This document shows, piece by piece, positions 51,706 through 59,966 of a stretch of 64,000 bases of DNA. The DNA is taken from the NCBI GenBank assembly GCA_026646655.1, contig JAPKHT010000012.1, positions 1 to 64,000 of the forward strand. The letters run 5' to 3'. Numbering within the stretch: position 1 is the stretch's first letter; each line of letters begins with the position of its first letter. Below the pieces are notes generated by a model. The model made no database searches and was not told where the DNA came from. It worked only from the letters and a program-made list of their open reading frames with translations. Source of the stretch: JADLBR01 sp020847615. GTDB lineage: Bacteria > Verrucomicrobiota > Verrucomicrobiia > JADLBR01. The translations under genes and the position numbers were made by a program.

Positions 51706-52875
51706 ATGAACTTGTTTCGCGATCCGCAAGCGTGTGGCAGGCATTCATGTCCGCGGCCGTTCGCGGGGTCCCAGGATCGCGGGCTGGGGCGCCCGCGCAC
51801 CGAGCATCCCCCATTGTCCCGGCGCTCCTTCGTGCGCAAGGCCGGAATGGCCGCGTGTGCCGCTGTTGCCGGAGGGGGACGAGCGGCCTCCGTGCCCGAC
51901 TGCTGCGGGATGGGTCTGGTGGCGTACTGCCTCGGGATACACCAGAGGGAGCGCAAGGCGGGGACCGGTGCGCGCGATGCCCACGATGCCGTGGGATTCC
52001 TCGAGGCCTGCCGCGACTTCGGGGCGGGGGGCGTGCAGTTCCCGTTCGGGGGCGGGGGCGAGGCATCGGTGCGCCCGGTGCGCGAGGCGGCCGAGCGACA
52101 TGGTCTCCACGTCGAGGCCATCGTGGCTTTGCCCAAGGGCGATAACGACGTTGGCCGCTTTGAGAAGGAGCTATCCACCGCGAGGGCCGCGGGCGCGACG
52201 GTCGCCCGCACGGTCATGTTGCCCGGGAGGCGGTACGAGCAGTTCAAGACGCGCGAGGCGTTCGCGGAGGCGTGCGCGTCGGGGCTTGAGGCGCTGGAGC
52301 GCGCCGAACCCATCGCGCGGCGCATCGGCGTGCGCCTCGCGGTCGAAAACCATAAAGACCATCGTGCCGACGAGAAAATCGATGTCCTGAAACAGCTTGA
52401 TAGCGAGTACGTGGGCGCCTGCGTGGATTTCGGCAACAACCTCGCGCTGGCGGAGGATCCGCTGGAGGTGGTTCGTGCGCTCGCCCCGTGGGCCCTCACG
52501 GCGCACATCAAGGATCACGCCGTCCGCGAATGCCCGGAGGGTTTCTGGATGACCGACGTGGCCCTTGGCGAGGGCCTCTTGGACTTGCCGGCGATGGTCG
52601 GCGCCATCCGCAAGGCGCGGCCCGCCGCCAGATTCAATCTCGAGGTGATCACCCGCGACCCGATCCTCGTGCCCGCCCTGACGCCGGGCTATCGCGAGAC
52701 ATTCGCCGATTTGGGCGATGAGGAGATCGATCGGACGATGGCGCTGGTGCGCTCGAGGGGCGCGAGGGAGTCACTCGTCATGGTGTCGGCGCTTTCGGTG
52801 GCCGAGCAGGTCGCCCTGGAGCGCCATAACGTGGAACGGAGCGTGCGATATGCCCGCGAGCGGCTGGGCATCTAG
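51706..52875 (+). CDS. Tat-exported sugar phosphate isomerase/epimerase-like TIM barrel (AP endonuclease 2 family)
   Basis: 389 residues from ATG 51706. A Tat signal (LSRRSFVRKAGMAACAAVAG) after a ~40-residue n-region leads into a xylose-isomerase-like barrel: AHDAVGFLEACRDFGAGGVQ, HGLHVEAIVALPKGDND, MLPGRRYEQF, RIGVRLAVENHKDHRADE (metal-ligand Glu), GACVDFGNNLALAEDP (Asp), TAHIKDHAV (His) and RFNLEVITRDPI (Glu). The full set of metal ligands is present. Exported members of this family in Bacteroides act as lyases on 3-keto-glycosides; a similar role is likely here because DUF1080 and Gfo/Idh/MocA genes are next to it. Confidence 0.87.
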   Translation: MNLFRDPQACGRHSCPRPFAGSQDRGLGRPRTEHPPLSRRSFVRKAGMAACAAVAGGGRAASVPDCCGMGLVAYCLGIHQRERKAGTGARDAHDAVGFLEACRDFGAGGVQFPFGGGGEASVRPVREAAERHGLHVEAIVALPKGDNDVGRFEKELSTARAAGATVARTVMLPGRRYEQFKTREAFAEACASGLEALERAEPIARRIGVRLAVENHKDHRADEKIDVLKQLDSEYVGACVDFGNNLALAEDPLEVVRALAPWALTAHIKDHAVRECPEGFWMTDVALGEGLLDLPAMVGAIRKARPAARFNLEVITRDPILVPALTPGYRETFADLGDEEIDRTMALVRSRGARESLVMVSALSVAEQVALERHNVERSVRYARERLGI

Positions 52876-52983
52876 CGCGAAAAGGACCGCGGCCGGACCC
52901 CGTGGCCGAGCCGATGTCGGATTGGCCTTTCAAGCGGGCAAGGCGCCGGCGGGTTTGGGTGCGGTCAAAGCGGGAGAATGAGA

Positions 52984-54396
52984 ATGAAGAGGCATGACAG
53001 CGGGATCGATCGGAGAGGCGGCATGTCGCGGAGGCAGTTTGTGAGGATGGGCGCGATGGGCGCGACTGCCCTGTCCGCGAGCCGCGTGTGGGGCGCGAAC
53101 GAGCGGATCAACGTGGGCCTGATCGGGTTTGGCCTCATCGGGAGGTTCCATCTGGCCGCCCTGAAGGAGCAGCCCGATGTCGCGGTGACCGCGGTGTGCG
53201 ACGTCCACCGGGGGCGCGTGGCCGAGGCGGCGGCGATGGCCGGCGGCAACGTCGCGAGATATGGCGACTTCAGGAAACTGTTGGAGGATAAGGGCGTCGA
53301 TGCGGTCTACGTCGCGACGCCGGACCACTGGCACGCGCTGATGACGATGATGGCCTGCGCCGCGGGCAAGGACGTCTATGTCGAGAAGCCGTTGACACTC
53401 TTCGTTCGCGAGGGGCGCTGGATGCTCGATGTGGCGCGGCGCATGGGGCGGGTCGTGCAGGTGGGCACGCAGAATCGCTCGGGACCTCCCTTCCAGAAGG
53501 CGCGCGAGCTGATCGGGCAGGGCAGGCTGGGCAAGATCGTGTCCGCGACGGTCAACAACTCCCGCAACATCATGCCGGGTTTCGGGAACCCGCCCGACGG
53601 CGCACCGCCACCCGAGCTGGACTATGACATGTTCCTGGGCCCCGCGCCGAAGCGCCCCTATAACCCGAACCGCTCCATCTATCACTTCCGCTGGTTCTGG
53701 GATTACTCGGGCGGTCAGGCGACGAACCTGGGCCAGCATTCCTTGGACCTGGTGCACTGGATGCTCGGCGTGAGGGCGCCCAAGTCCGTCTATAGCCTTG
53801 GGGGACGCTGGTTTCTCAAGGACAACTGCGAGGTGCCCGATACCCAAGACGTGATCATGGAATACCCCGGCTTCACCGTGACGTGCCAGTATCGGGAGGC
53901 GACCGCGGGGCGCGGCGGCCTGGGCATGGGAGGGCTAACATTTTATGGGACGCAGGGCTGCCTGCCGATCTCTCGCGCCGGGTTTGAATTGAGCGCCGAC
54001 CCGAGGGTCAACCCGAACAACGTCGTCGCCGGAATCCTGGGCGTCAAGGGGCATCCGGTGGGCGGGCCCCAGCTCGAGCCCGAGGAGAAGGGCCAGTTCT
54101 GGACGACCCCGGAGAAGGACGAGAGCGGCGATGCCATCAAGGACTACGCGCGCCACACCCGCAATTTCCTCGATTGCGTCAAGTCGCGCAAAGAGCCGCT
54201 GTCTGACCTGAAAAGCGGGCACGAGATTGCCACGGCCTGCCACATCTCAAACATCTCCCTGCGGACGGGGCGCAAGATCGTCTGGGATTCGGAGAAGGTG
54301 GAGATCGTCGGCGATCCCGCGGCCAACGCGATGCTGGTGAGACCCTATCGCGCGCCATGGGATGCGGAACTCAAGGCGCTGGGGGTTTCGGTGTAA
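52984..54396 (+). CDS. Tat-exported Gfo/Idh/MocA family oxidoreductase
   Basis: 470 residues from ATG 52984, chosen over ATG 52978 because GGGAG is 8 bases upstream of it. Tat signal MSRRQFVRMGAMGATALSAS. NAD(P)-binding start INVGLIGFGLIGRFHLAAL, VTAVCDVHRGR, VYVATPDHWHALMTM and the usual VYVEKPLTLFV. The C-terminal domain has NPPDGAPPPELDYDMFLGPA and TNLGQHSLDLVHWML with the catalytic-site Asp/His. Same subfamily pattern as the proteins at 47.7 and 60.0 kb, but clearly different genes. Lies between an isomerase-like gene and a small membrane protein gene in the sugar-oxidation cluster. Confidence 0.94.
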   Translation: MKRHDSGIDRRGGMSRRQFVRMGAMGATALSASRVWGANERINVGLIGFGLIGRFHLAALKEQPDVAVTAVCDVHRGRVAEAAAMAGGNVARYGDFRKLLEDKGVDAVYVATPDHWHALMTMMACAAGKDVYVEKPLTLFVREGRWMLDVARRMGRVVQVGTQNRSGPPFQKARELIGQGRLGKIVSATVNNSRNIMPGFGNPPDGAPPPELDYDMFLGPAPKRPYNPNRSIYHFRWFWDYSGGQATNLGQHSLDLVHWMLGVRAPKSVYSLGGRWFLKDNCEVPDTQDVIMEYPGFTVTCQYREATAGRGGLGMGGLTFYGTQGCLPISRAGFELSADPRVNPNNVVAGILGVKGHPVGGPQLEPEEKGQFWTTPEKDESGDAIKDYARHTRNFLDCVKSRKEPLSDLKSGHEIATACHISNISLRTGRKIVWDSEKVEIVGDPAANAMLVRPYRAPWDAELKALGVSV

Positions 54397-54479
54397 GCTG
54401 GGGCGGCGCGTGCGGGCCGGAGCGCCTGGGCTTCCAGCGTGGGCCGGCATCGACCAATGCCCCATGGGATGAGGCGAGT

Positions 54480-55232
54480 ATGTGCAAGGTATCTGGGGGA
54501 TCCGCGGCCAGGGTGAGGATAGCCCATCGCGCGGTATTTTGGCTGGGTATCCCATTGGTGTTGGCGTTTGGCCTCGCGTGGCTCGTGTACCCGGGACAGC
54601 CCTTGGGCCCCCCGGCGAACCGGGGGTACTCGATCTCGATGGAGTTCTTGAGCGCCCTGGGGCGCGCGCGAACCCCCGATGGCACGGCCAACCCGTGGGC
54701 CTCCGTCTTGTTCAATGGGGCGCTGGTGGGCTGCGGGGTGCTCTACGGCATGTTCTTTTGGCCGGCGCGCGCCACCTTCGTGGAGAGCCCATTCTGGAGG
54801 TTCTCGGTCTGGTCCTGCGGCTGGTTCATGGCGGCTGGAATCGCCGGGATTGGCCTGACCCCTTTCGACCGATTCCCGCGCATCCATGACTGGTTCTGTT
54901 CCGTGACTTGCGCGAGTGGCTGTGTGGCGGTGGCGATTTCCCTGGCGCGTTCCGGGGGTCGGCTCGAGCCATCCGTTTCCCGGAGGGCGACGCTCGGCCT
55001 GTTGGCCCTTGTGGTGATTGCGGCGATCATGATTCGGGCCGGGATCGATGTGGGGCGCATCCGATCCAGGCCGGCCATGCCATTGCTCCAGAAGGCGGCG
55101 GTGGCGATGTTGATCGGTTGGACCTTTTGGCAGTCGTGGCTCATGGGCCGATCCGCCGAACCTGGCGAGGGGCCGGGAGCCCTTGGCCGACCGACCGATC
55201 GCAGATCCGCCCGGGACCGCCCCGCCGGATAG
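54480..55232 (+). CDS. Multi-pass membrane protein (DUF998-like)
   Basis: 250 residues from ATG 54480. Six to seven hydrophobic segments (about 17-37, 65-85, 90-110, 125-145, 165-185, 195-215). NRGYSISMEFLSALGRARTP after the first helix and GIGLTPFDRFPRIHDWFCSV are reminiscent of the DUF998 / Frag1-DRAM type membrane proteins, where a GxTPFDxxPxxH motif is usual. Function unknown. The C-terminal tail after the last helix is Gly/Arg-rich. GAGGCGAGT precedes the ATG. Confidence 0.6.
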   Translation: MCKVSGGSAARVRIAHRAVFWLGIPLVLAFGLAWLVYPGQPLGPPANRGYSISMEFLSALGRARTPDGTANPWASVLFNGALVGCGVLYGMFFWPARATFVESPFWRFSVWSCGWFMAAGIAGIGLTPFDRFPRIHDWFCSVTCASGCVAVAISLARSGGRLEPSVSRRATLGLLALVVIAAIMIRAGIDVGRIRSRPAMPLLQKAAVAMLIGWTFWQSWLMGRSAEPGEGPGALGRPTDRRSARDRPAG

Positions 55233-55328
55233 GGTTCAGGGCCCGGCGGCATTGCCTTTCGGCTGCCATTTGCGCAGTCTTCCTTAGCGCTGCCTACGGT
55301 TCTTGAACGCATCAGAAAGGACGGCTTC

Positions 55329-56042
55329 ATGAGATCCTCTGCATTGACCGCATTGCTTGCCCTGGTCTGTATGCCGGAGCCGCGCCCGGCCCACTCTGCC
55401 GAAGCTGGCGGCGACGGGTGGAGGCCCCTGTTCGACGGCAAGACCCTCGCGGGCTGGGCCACGACCGGCAAGGCGGAAGGCTGGGCGGTGGAGGACGGCG
55501 CGATCGCCTGCCAGGTCAAGGGGGGCGGCTACCTGTACACGAAGGAGCAATACGAGGATTTCGTTCTCTCGTTCGAGTTCAGGGTCTCGGCGCCGGTGCC
55601 CAAGGTGAACCCCAAGACCAAGAAGGAGGCGATGTCCAAGTGCAACAGCGGGGTATTCATCCGATGGTCCGATCTGAAGAACCCGGTTCATACCGGCATC
55701 GAGGTGCAGGTGTATGACAGCGTGGGCGTCGCGACACCGGGGAAGCACGACTGCGGCGCGCTGTACGACATGGTCGCGCCGAGCAAGAACGTCGAAAAAC
55801 CCGTCGGGGAGTGGAACAGGATGGTCATCACGTGCAAGGGGCCGATCATCACCGTGGAACTCAATGGCGAGAAGATCTGCGAGATGGACCAGGATCAGTA
55901 CGCGACGGCCGGCCTGAACCCCGACGGCACGAAGAATAAATACAAGCTCCCGTGGAAGACGGCGCCGCGCAAGGGATATATCGGGTTTCAGGATCACGGC
56001 CACCGCGTCTGGTTCAGGGACGTTAAGATCAAAGGGTTGTAG
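55329..56042 (+). CDS. Secreted 3-keto-disaccharide hydrolase (DUF1080)
   Basis: 237 residues. A signal peptide (1-23) is followed by the concanavalin-like DUF1080 fold: WRPLFDGKTLAGWATTGKAE, WAVEDGAIACQVKGGGYLYT, EQYEDFVLSFEFRVS, NSGVFIRWSDLKNPVHTGIE, GALYDMVAPSKNVEKPVGEW, and the closing GYIGFQDHGHRVWFRDVKI. The family contains enzymes that cleave 3-keto-glycosides produced by Gfo/Idh/MocA dehydrogenases. AGAAAGGA lies 10 bases before the ATG. The stop codon TAG runs straight into a family A repeat. Confidence 0.94.
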   Translation: MRSSALTALLALVCMPEPRPAHSAEAGGDGWRPLFDGKTLAGWATTGKAEGWAVEDGAIACQVKGGGYLYTKEQYEDFVLSFEFRVSAPVPKVNPKTKKEAMSKCNSGVFIRWSDLKNPVHTGIEVQVYDSVGVATPGKHDCGALYDMVAPSKNVEKPVGEWNRMVITCKGPIITVELNGEKICEMDQDQYATAGLNPDGTKNKYKLPWKTAPRKGYIGFQDHGHRVWFRDVKIKGL

Positions 56043-56114
56043 CTCGGAAATTCTCGTAACCCGACGCGCGAGCGGTTGACCGCCAAAGCCTCACGGCTTC
56101 GGCTACATTTTCTG
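56040..56114 (-). repeat. Family A element, copy A8, starting at the DUF1080 stop codon
   Basis: TAGCTCGGAAATTCTCGTAA, GACGCGCGAGCGGTTG and CCAAAGCCTCACGGCTTCGG, then CTACATTTTCTGC. The first three bases are the stop codon of the DUF1080 gene. Confidence 0.75.
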
Positions 56115-56150
56115 CGTTGGTGGTGCGGCGGCTGCTGGATGATGCATGGG

Positions 56151-56187
56151 TCGAATATTCCCGTAATCCAACGCGCGAGCGTTTGGC
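56151..56187 (-). repeat. Family A element, partial tandem copy A8'
   Basis: TCGAATATTCCCGTAATCCA and ACGCGCGAGCGTTTGGC repeat the left part of copy A8 about 110 bp further on; the right half is lacking. Confidence 0.65.
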
Positions 56188-56227
56188 CCCACATTATCCG
56201 TGCTGTCCCTGTCATCCGCAGTCCGAT

Positions 56228-56233
56228 TATGAT
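56228..56233 (+). promoter_or_regulatory. Candidate -10 box of the xylonate dehydratase-like gene
   Basis: TATGAT (five of six consensus bases) lies 6 bases before the ATG at 56240. No good -35 at 17 bp; CTGTCC at 19 bp is the nearest. There is no ribosome-binding site, so the transcript may be leaderless. Confidence 0.4.
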
Positions 56234-56239
56234 TGGACC

Positions 56240-58180
56240 ATGAGCGACGATCGCGGTCTTGGCGCAGATCCGGGCATCTTCGATATCGAAACGAAGGCGA
56301 GGGGCCCTGAGGGGACGCTGCCGCTGACGGAATCGATGCTGCGCGACAGCCCGAGCGGAGATATTTTCGGGTTGACGCAGAATGCGGGGATGGGGTGGCG
56401 GGCCGAGGAGGTGGGCCGCAAGCCGTTCCTGATATTGAGCACGCAGGGCGGGGTGCGGGCACCGGACGGGACGCCGATCGCGCTGGGCTATCACGTGGGG
56501 CACTGGGAGATCGGCCTGCTGGTGGAGGCGGCGGCTCGCGAGCTGCGCGCCCAGCGGGTGTTGCCATTCGCGGCCTATTGCTCCGATCCCTGCGACGGGC
56601 GGACGCAGGGGACCGTCGGGATGTTCGACAGCCTGCCCTATCGCAATGACGCCGCCCTGATTTTTCGTCGACTGATCCGCTCGCTGCCTCTGCGCGCGGG
56701 GGTCATCGGCGTGGCGACCTGTGACAAGGGATTGCCCGCGATGATGATGGCGCTCGCCGCGATGCGCGACATCCCGTGCGCTCTGGTTCCGGGCGGGGTC
56801 ACCCTGCCGCCCGAGGAGGGGGAGGATGCCGCGCTCATTCAGACGGTGGGCGCGCGTTTTTCGCACGGGATGATCTCGTTGCAGGATGCGGCCGATCTCG
56901 GCTGCCGGGCCTGCGCGACGCCGGGCGGCGGATGCCAGTTCCTTGGGACGGCCGCGACATCCCAGGTCGTGGGCGAGGCGCTGGGTATGGCGCCGGTGCA
57001 TTCGGCGCTCGCCCCTTCCGGGCAACCGGTCTGGACCGACATCGCCACACGGGCCGCGCGCGCGGTGTGCGCGATGGAGAAGAGGGGGCTGGCGATGCGC
57101 GATATCCTCACGCCAGCGGCCGTGCGCAACGCCATGGCGGTGCACGCGGCCTTCGGTGGGTCGACGAACCTCCTGCTCCATATTCCGGCGATCGCCCACG
57201 CCGCCGGACTGCCGCGGCCGACGGTCGATGACTGGATCGGCATCAATCGCCGCGTGCCCCGGCTGGTGGATGTCTTGCCGAACGGCCCGCTGAACCACCC
57301 GACCGTCCGTGTCTTCCTCGCCGGCGGGGTCCCAGAAGTCATGCTCCACCTGCGAGAACTCGGCGTCTTGGAGACGGGTGTGCTGACGCTCTCGGGCCAG
57401 ACCCTCGGGGAGAGCCTTGACGCCTGGCGCGATTCGGAACGGCGCCGCCGGTTCCGCGAGATCCTGCGCGAGAAAGATGGCGTCGGCGCGGACGAGGTCA
57501 TCATGTCTCCCGATCGTGCGCGAGAGCGTGGCCTGACCAGCACCGTGATGTTCCCGCGCGGCAACGTGGCGCCCGAGGGCTCGGTGGTGAAGAGCACCTC
57601 GATCGATCCTTCCGTGGTCGATGCCGATGGCGTCTACCGCCACGAGGGGCCCGCGCGCGTTTTCACCGGGGAGCGCGAGGCCATGCGCGCCATCAAGGAT
57701 GGGCGGATACGGGCGGGCGATGTGCTGGTGCTCTGCGCGTGCGGCCCCATGGGGACCGGCATGGAGGAGACCTACCAGCTCACGTCGTCGTTAAAGCATC
57801 TCCCATTCGGGAAACGCGTGGCGCTGCTCACCGACGCGCGCTTCTCGGGGGTTTCCACGGGCGCGTGCCTCGGGCACGTGGGGCCCGAGGCGCTCGCGGG
57901 GGGGCCGATCGGAAAACTGCGCGATGGCGACCGCATCCGCATCGTGCTCGACAGGAGGCGGCTCGACGGGTCGGTCGATTTCGTGGGGACGGGGGAGCGG
58001 CCGTGTTCGCCGGAGGAGGGAGCCGCGGCGCTGGCGGAGCGCCCGCCGAGAGATGATCTCAGGCCACACCCCGAACTGCCCGACGACACGCGGCTGTGGG
58101 CGGCCCTGCAGCAGCTCGGCGGCGGCACGTGGGGCGGGTGCGTGTATGACACGGAGGCCATCCTGCGGGCGCTGGGATAG
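56240..58180 (+). CDS. YjhG/YagF family dehydratase (D-xylonate dehydratase type, IlvD/Edd superfamily)
   Basis: 646 residues from ATG 56240. The sequence follows E. coli YjhG/YagF along its whole length: ARGPEGTLPLTESMLRDSPS, FGLTQNAGMGW, YCSDPCDGRTQGTVGMFDSL, RNDAALIFRRLIRSLP, CDKGLPAMMMALAAM, CRACATPGGGCQFLGTAATS, HAAFGGSTNLLLHIPAIAHA, DEVIMSPDRARERGLTST, LLTDARFSGVSTGACLGHVG and WGGCVYDTEAI. Cysteines in DPCDGRTQ, TCDKG and GGGCQFLG are the iron-sulfur cluster ligands. It dehydrates a sugar acid (xylonate or galactonate) to a 2-keto-3-deoxy acid in the cytoplasm. The usual partner aldolase (YjhH/YagE) is not in the window. No signal peptide. Confidence 0.94.
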   Translation: MSDDRGLGADPGIFDIETKARGPEGTLPLTESMLRDSPSGDIFGLTQNAGMGWRAEEVGRKPFLILSTQGGVRAPDGTPIALGYHVGHWEIGLLVEAAARELRAQRVLPFAAYCSDPCDGRTQGTVGMFDSLPYRNDAALIFRRLIRSLPLRAGVIGVATCDKGLPAMMMALAAMRDIPCALVPGGVTLPPEEGEDAALIQTVGARFSHGMISLQDAADLGCRACATPGGGCQFLGTAATSQVVGEALGMAPVHSALAPSGQPVWTDIATRAARAVCAMEKRGLAMRDILTPAAVRNAMAVHAAFGGSTNLLLHIPAIAHAAGLPRPTVDDWIGINRRVPRLVDVLPNGPLNHPTVRVFLAGGVPEVMLHLRELGVLETGVLTLSGQTLGESLDAWRDSERRRRFREILREKDGVGADEVIMSPDRARERGLTSTVMFPRGNVAPEGSVVKSTSIDPSVVDADGVYRHEGPARVFTGEREAMRAIKDGRIRAGDVLVLCACGPMGTGMEETYQLTSSLKHLPFGKRVALLTDARFSGVSTGACLGHVGPEALAGGPIGKLRDGDRIRIVLDRRRLDGSVDFVGTGERPCSPEEGAAALAERPPRDDLRPHPELPDDTRLWAALQQLGGGTWGGCVYDTEAILRALG

Positions 58181-58194
58181 TGCCCCGCTGGACC

Positions 58195-58222
58195 GGGCCA
58201 CGATCTGGCGACCGTGGCGACG
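58195..58222 (-). repeat. Family C-like piece after the dehydratase gene
   Basis: On the minus strand CGTCGCCACGGTCGCCAGAT and CGTGGCC match the left half of family C. It lies 15 bases beyond the stop codon and abuts family A copy A9. Confidence 0.5.
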
Positions 58223-58310
58223 GGAATCATGCGGCCGATCGCCCCGGGCGATTGGCGGCCAAACGCATACGCGTTCGGCTACGGGAAGCGATGCGGCATT
58301 TTTCGAGTCA
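58223..58310 (+). repeat. Family A element, copy A9, overlapping the DUF1846 stop codon
   Basis: GGAATCATGCGGCCGATCGC is the leader and hairpin 1, CCGATCGCC/GGGCGATTGG, which differs from other copies but still pairs. CCAAACGCATACGCGTTCGG is hairpin 2; CTACGGGAAGCGATGCGG and TTTTTCGAGTCA close it. The last TCA is the complement of the stop codon of the DUF1846 gene. Confidence 0.8.
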
Positions 58311-59852
58311 GGCGGCAAAGAGCTTGTCGGTGGCGAACTTTGGATCGCAGGTGAGATTGAAGCCGAGGCGGCGCAGGCTGATGTCATCGGCCGGGGATGG
58401 GATGTGGGTCAAGTGGACCTCGCAACCGGCGAGTGTCTTGAGATGCTCCATGGCCAGGCGGGCCACGGGGCTCGTCGTCGAGCTGGAGCTGAGAGCCACG
58501 AGAGTCTCCTCGAGATCGAGGCTGATGCTCTTGCGCTTGAGGATGTCGGTCTTGAGGGTTCCGATGGATTCGACGAGGTTCTTGCTGATGAGATCGAGAT
58601 GCGGGGGGATGGAGGCGAGTTTCTTGACGCTATTGAGGACCAGGCTCGACGCGGCGTGCATCAGGGGGGAGTTGCAGCCGGTCACGATCGAACCGTCGGG
58701 CAGTTGGATGGCCGCGCCGCAGTACACGCCGGCATTGCCCTTGCCCGGACGGCCCTCGGCCTCGGCGGCGGCCCGCCGCGCGGGCTGGACAACGCTCCGG
58801 TCCTCTGGCGCGAGATCGAACTCTTTCATGAGTCGCTCGACCCTCTCGACCGACTCGATGTCGACGGAACCAAGGGCGTGCTCGCAGGCGTATCGGAAAT
58901 AGCGACGGATGATCTCCTGTCGGCCGGCCTCGGCGGCGGCCTTGTCGTCGATGATGGCGAAGCCGGCGCGGTTGACCCCCATGTCGGTGGGCGAGCGGTA
59001 TATCGTATGCGCGCCACTGATGCGGGTGAGGATGCGCTGCAGCAGCGGGAAGCTTTCGATGTCCCGGTTGTAGTTGACGGCGCGCCGGTTGTAGGCCTCG
59101 AGGTGGAAGGGGTCGATCATGTTGACATCGCGGAGTTCAGAGGTGGCGGCCTCGTAGGCGGCGTTCACGGGGTGGCGGAGCGGAAGACTCCAGATGGGGA
59201 ATGTCTCGAACTTCGCGTAGCCGGCGCGCACGCCCCTCCGGTGCTCGTGGTAGACCTGGGACAGGCAGGTGGCCATCTTCCCGCTGTTTGGGCCCGGTCC
59301 GGTGACCACCACGAGGGGCCGGCTGGTCTCGATGCGCTGGCACGCACCCCAGCCCTCGTCGCTCGCGATCCGGTCGATGTCGGCCGGGTAGCCGGGCAAT
59401 GGGCCGTGGGTGAAGACCTCGAGGCCGCGGTGCTCGAGCCGCGCCTTGAAGGCCGTGGCGGCCGGCTGATCGGTGTAGCGGGTGATGACGACGGCCCGGA
59501 CGGACAGGCCCCACTCGCGGAGGTCATCGATCAGCTTGAAGACGTCGGAATCATACGTGATCCCGAAATCGAGCCGCACCTTCCGGTTCTCGATGTGGCC
59601 CGCGTAGACGCAGATGAGGATCTCCGTCTTGTCCCGGAGGTGCTGAAGGAGGCGCATCTTCACGTTGGGGTCGAAGCCGGGCAGGACGCGCGCGGCGTGG
59701 TAATCGAACAGCAGCTTGCCGCCGAACTCGAGGTAGAGCTTGTTGTCGGAGCGCGCGATCCGCTCCAGGATGGCCGCTGTCTGTTCGGCGAGGTAGCGTT
59801 CGTTGTCGAAGGCGAGTGGTCCCGGCGGGGGGGCGGGGGGTGCGTCCTGCAT
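58308..59852 (-). CDS. DUF1846 (UPF0371) family protein
   Basis: 514 residues from ATG 59852; ATG 59864 would add four. Family-typical patterns occur along the whole length: SDNKLYLEFGGKLLFDYHAA, RVLPGFDPNVKMRLLQHL, IRLDFGITYDSDVFKLIDDL-like (here VRLDFGITYDSDVFKLID), VVVTGPGPNSGKMATCLSQ (P-loop-like, near 180-200), FETFPIWSLPLRHPVNAAYE, NRDIESFPLLQRIL and SPTDMGVNRAGFAIIDD. DUF1846 proteins are conserved in many bacteria and solved as a nucleotide-binding fold, without a firm function. A TTGCTG-N18-TATGAA pair ends 7 bases before 59852, which supports that start. Its stop codon is part of a family A repeat. Confidence 0.9.
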   Translation of the reverse strand: MQDAPPAPPPGPLAFDNERYLAEQTAAILERIARSDNKLYLEFGGKLLFDYHAARVLPGFDPNVKMRLLQHLRDKTEILICVYAGHIENRKVRLDFGITYDSDVFKLIDDLREWGLSVRAVVITRYTDQPAATAFKARLEHRGLEVFTHGPLPGYPADIDRIASDEGWGACQRIETSRPLVVVTGPGPNSGKMATCLSQVYHEHRRGVRAGYAKFETFPIWSLPLRHPVNAAYEAATSELRDVNMIDPFHLEAYNRRAVNYNRDIESFPLLQRILTRISGAHTIYRSPTDMGVNRAGFAIIDDKAAAEAGRQEIIRRYFRYACEHALGSVDIESVERVERLMKEFDLAPEDRSVVQPARRAAAEAEGRPGKGNAGVYCGAAIQLPDGSIVTGCNSPLMHAASSLVLNSVKKLASIPPHLDLISKNLVESIGTLKTDILKRKSISLDLEETLVALSSSSTTSPVARLAMEHLKTLAGCEVHLTHIPSPADDISLRRLGFNLTCDPKFATDKLFAA

Positions 59853-59859
59853 CCCGATC

Positions 59860-59889
59860 TTCATATCATGGACTGGCCCGCCACAGCAA
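59860..59889 (-). promoter_or_regulatory. Candidate leaderless promoter of the DUF1846 gene
   Basis: On the minus strand TTGCTG, 18 bp, TATGAA, 7 bases, ATG at 59852. Confidence 0.4.
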
Positions 59890-59966
59890 TCACGGCCCGA
59901 GATTTTTCCTTTTAGGGGGGTCGGGTTTCGGGCATGTGGGATCGGTGACGGGAAAGGCAGGACGAG

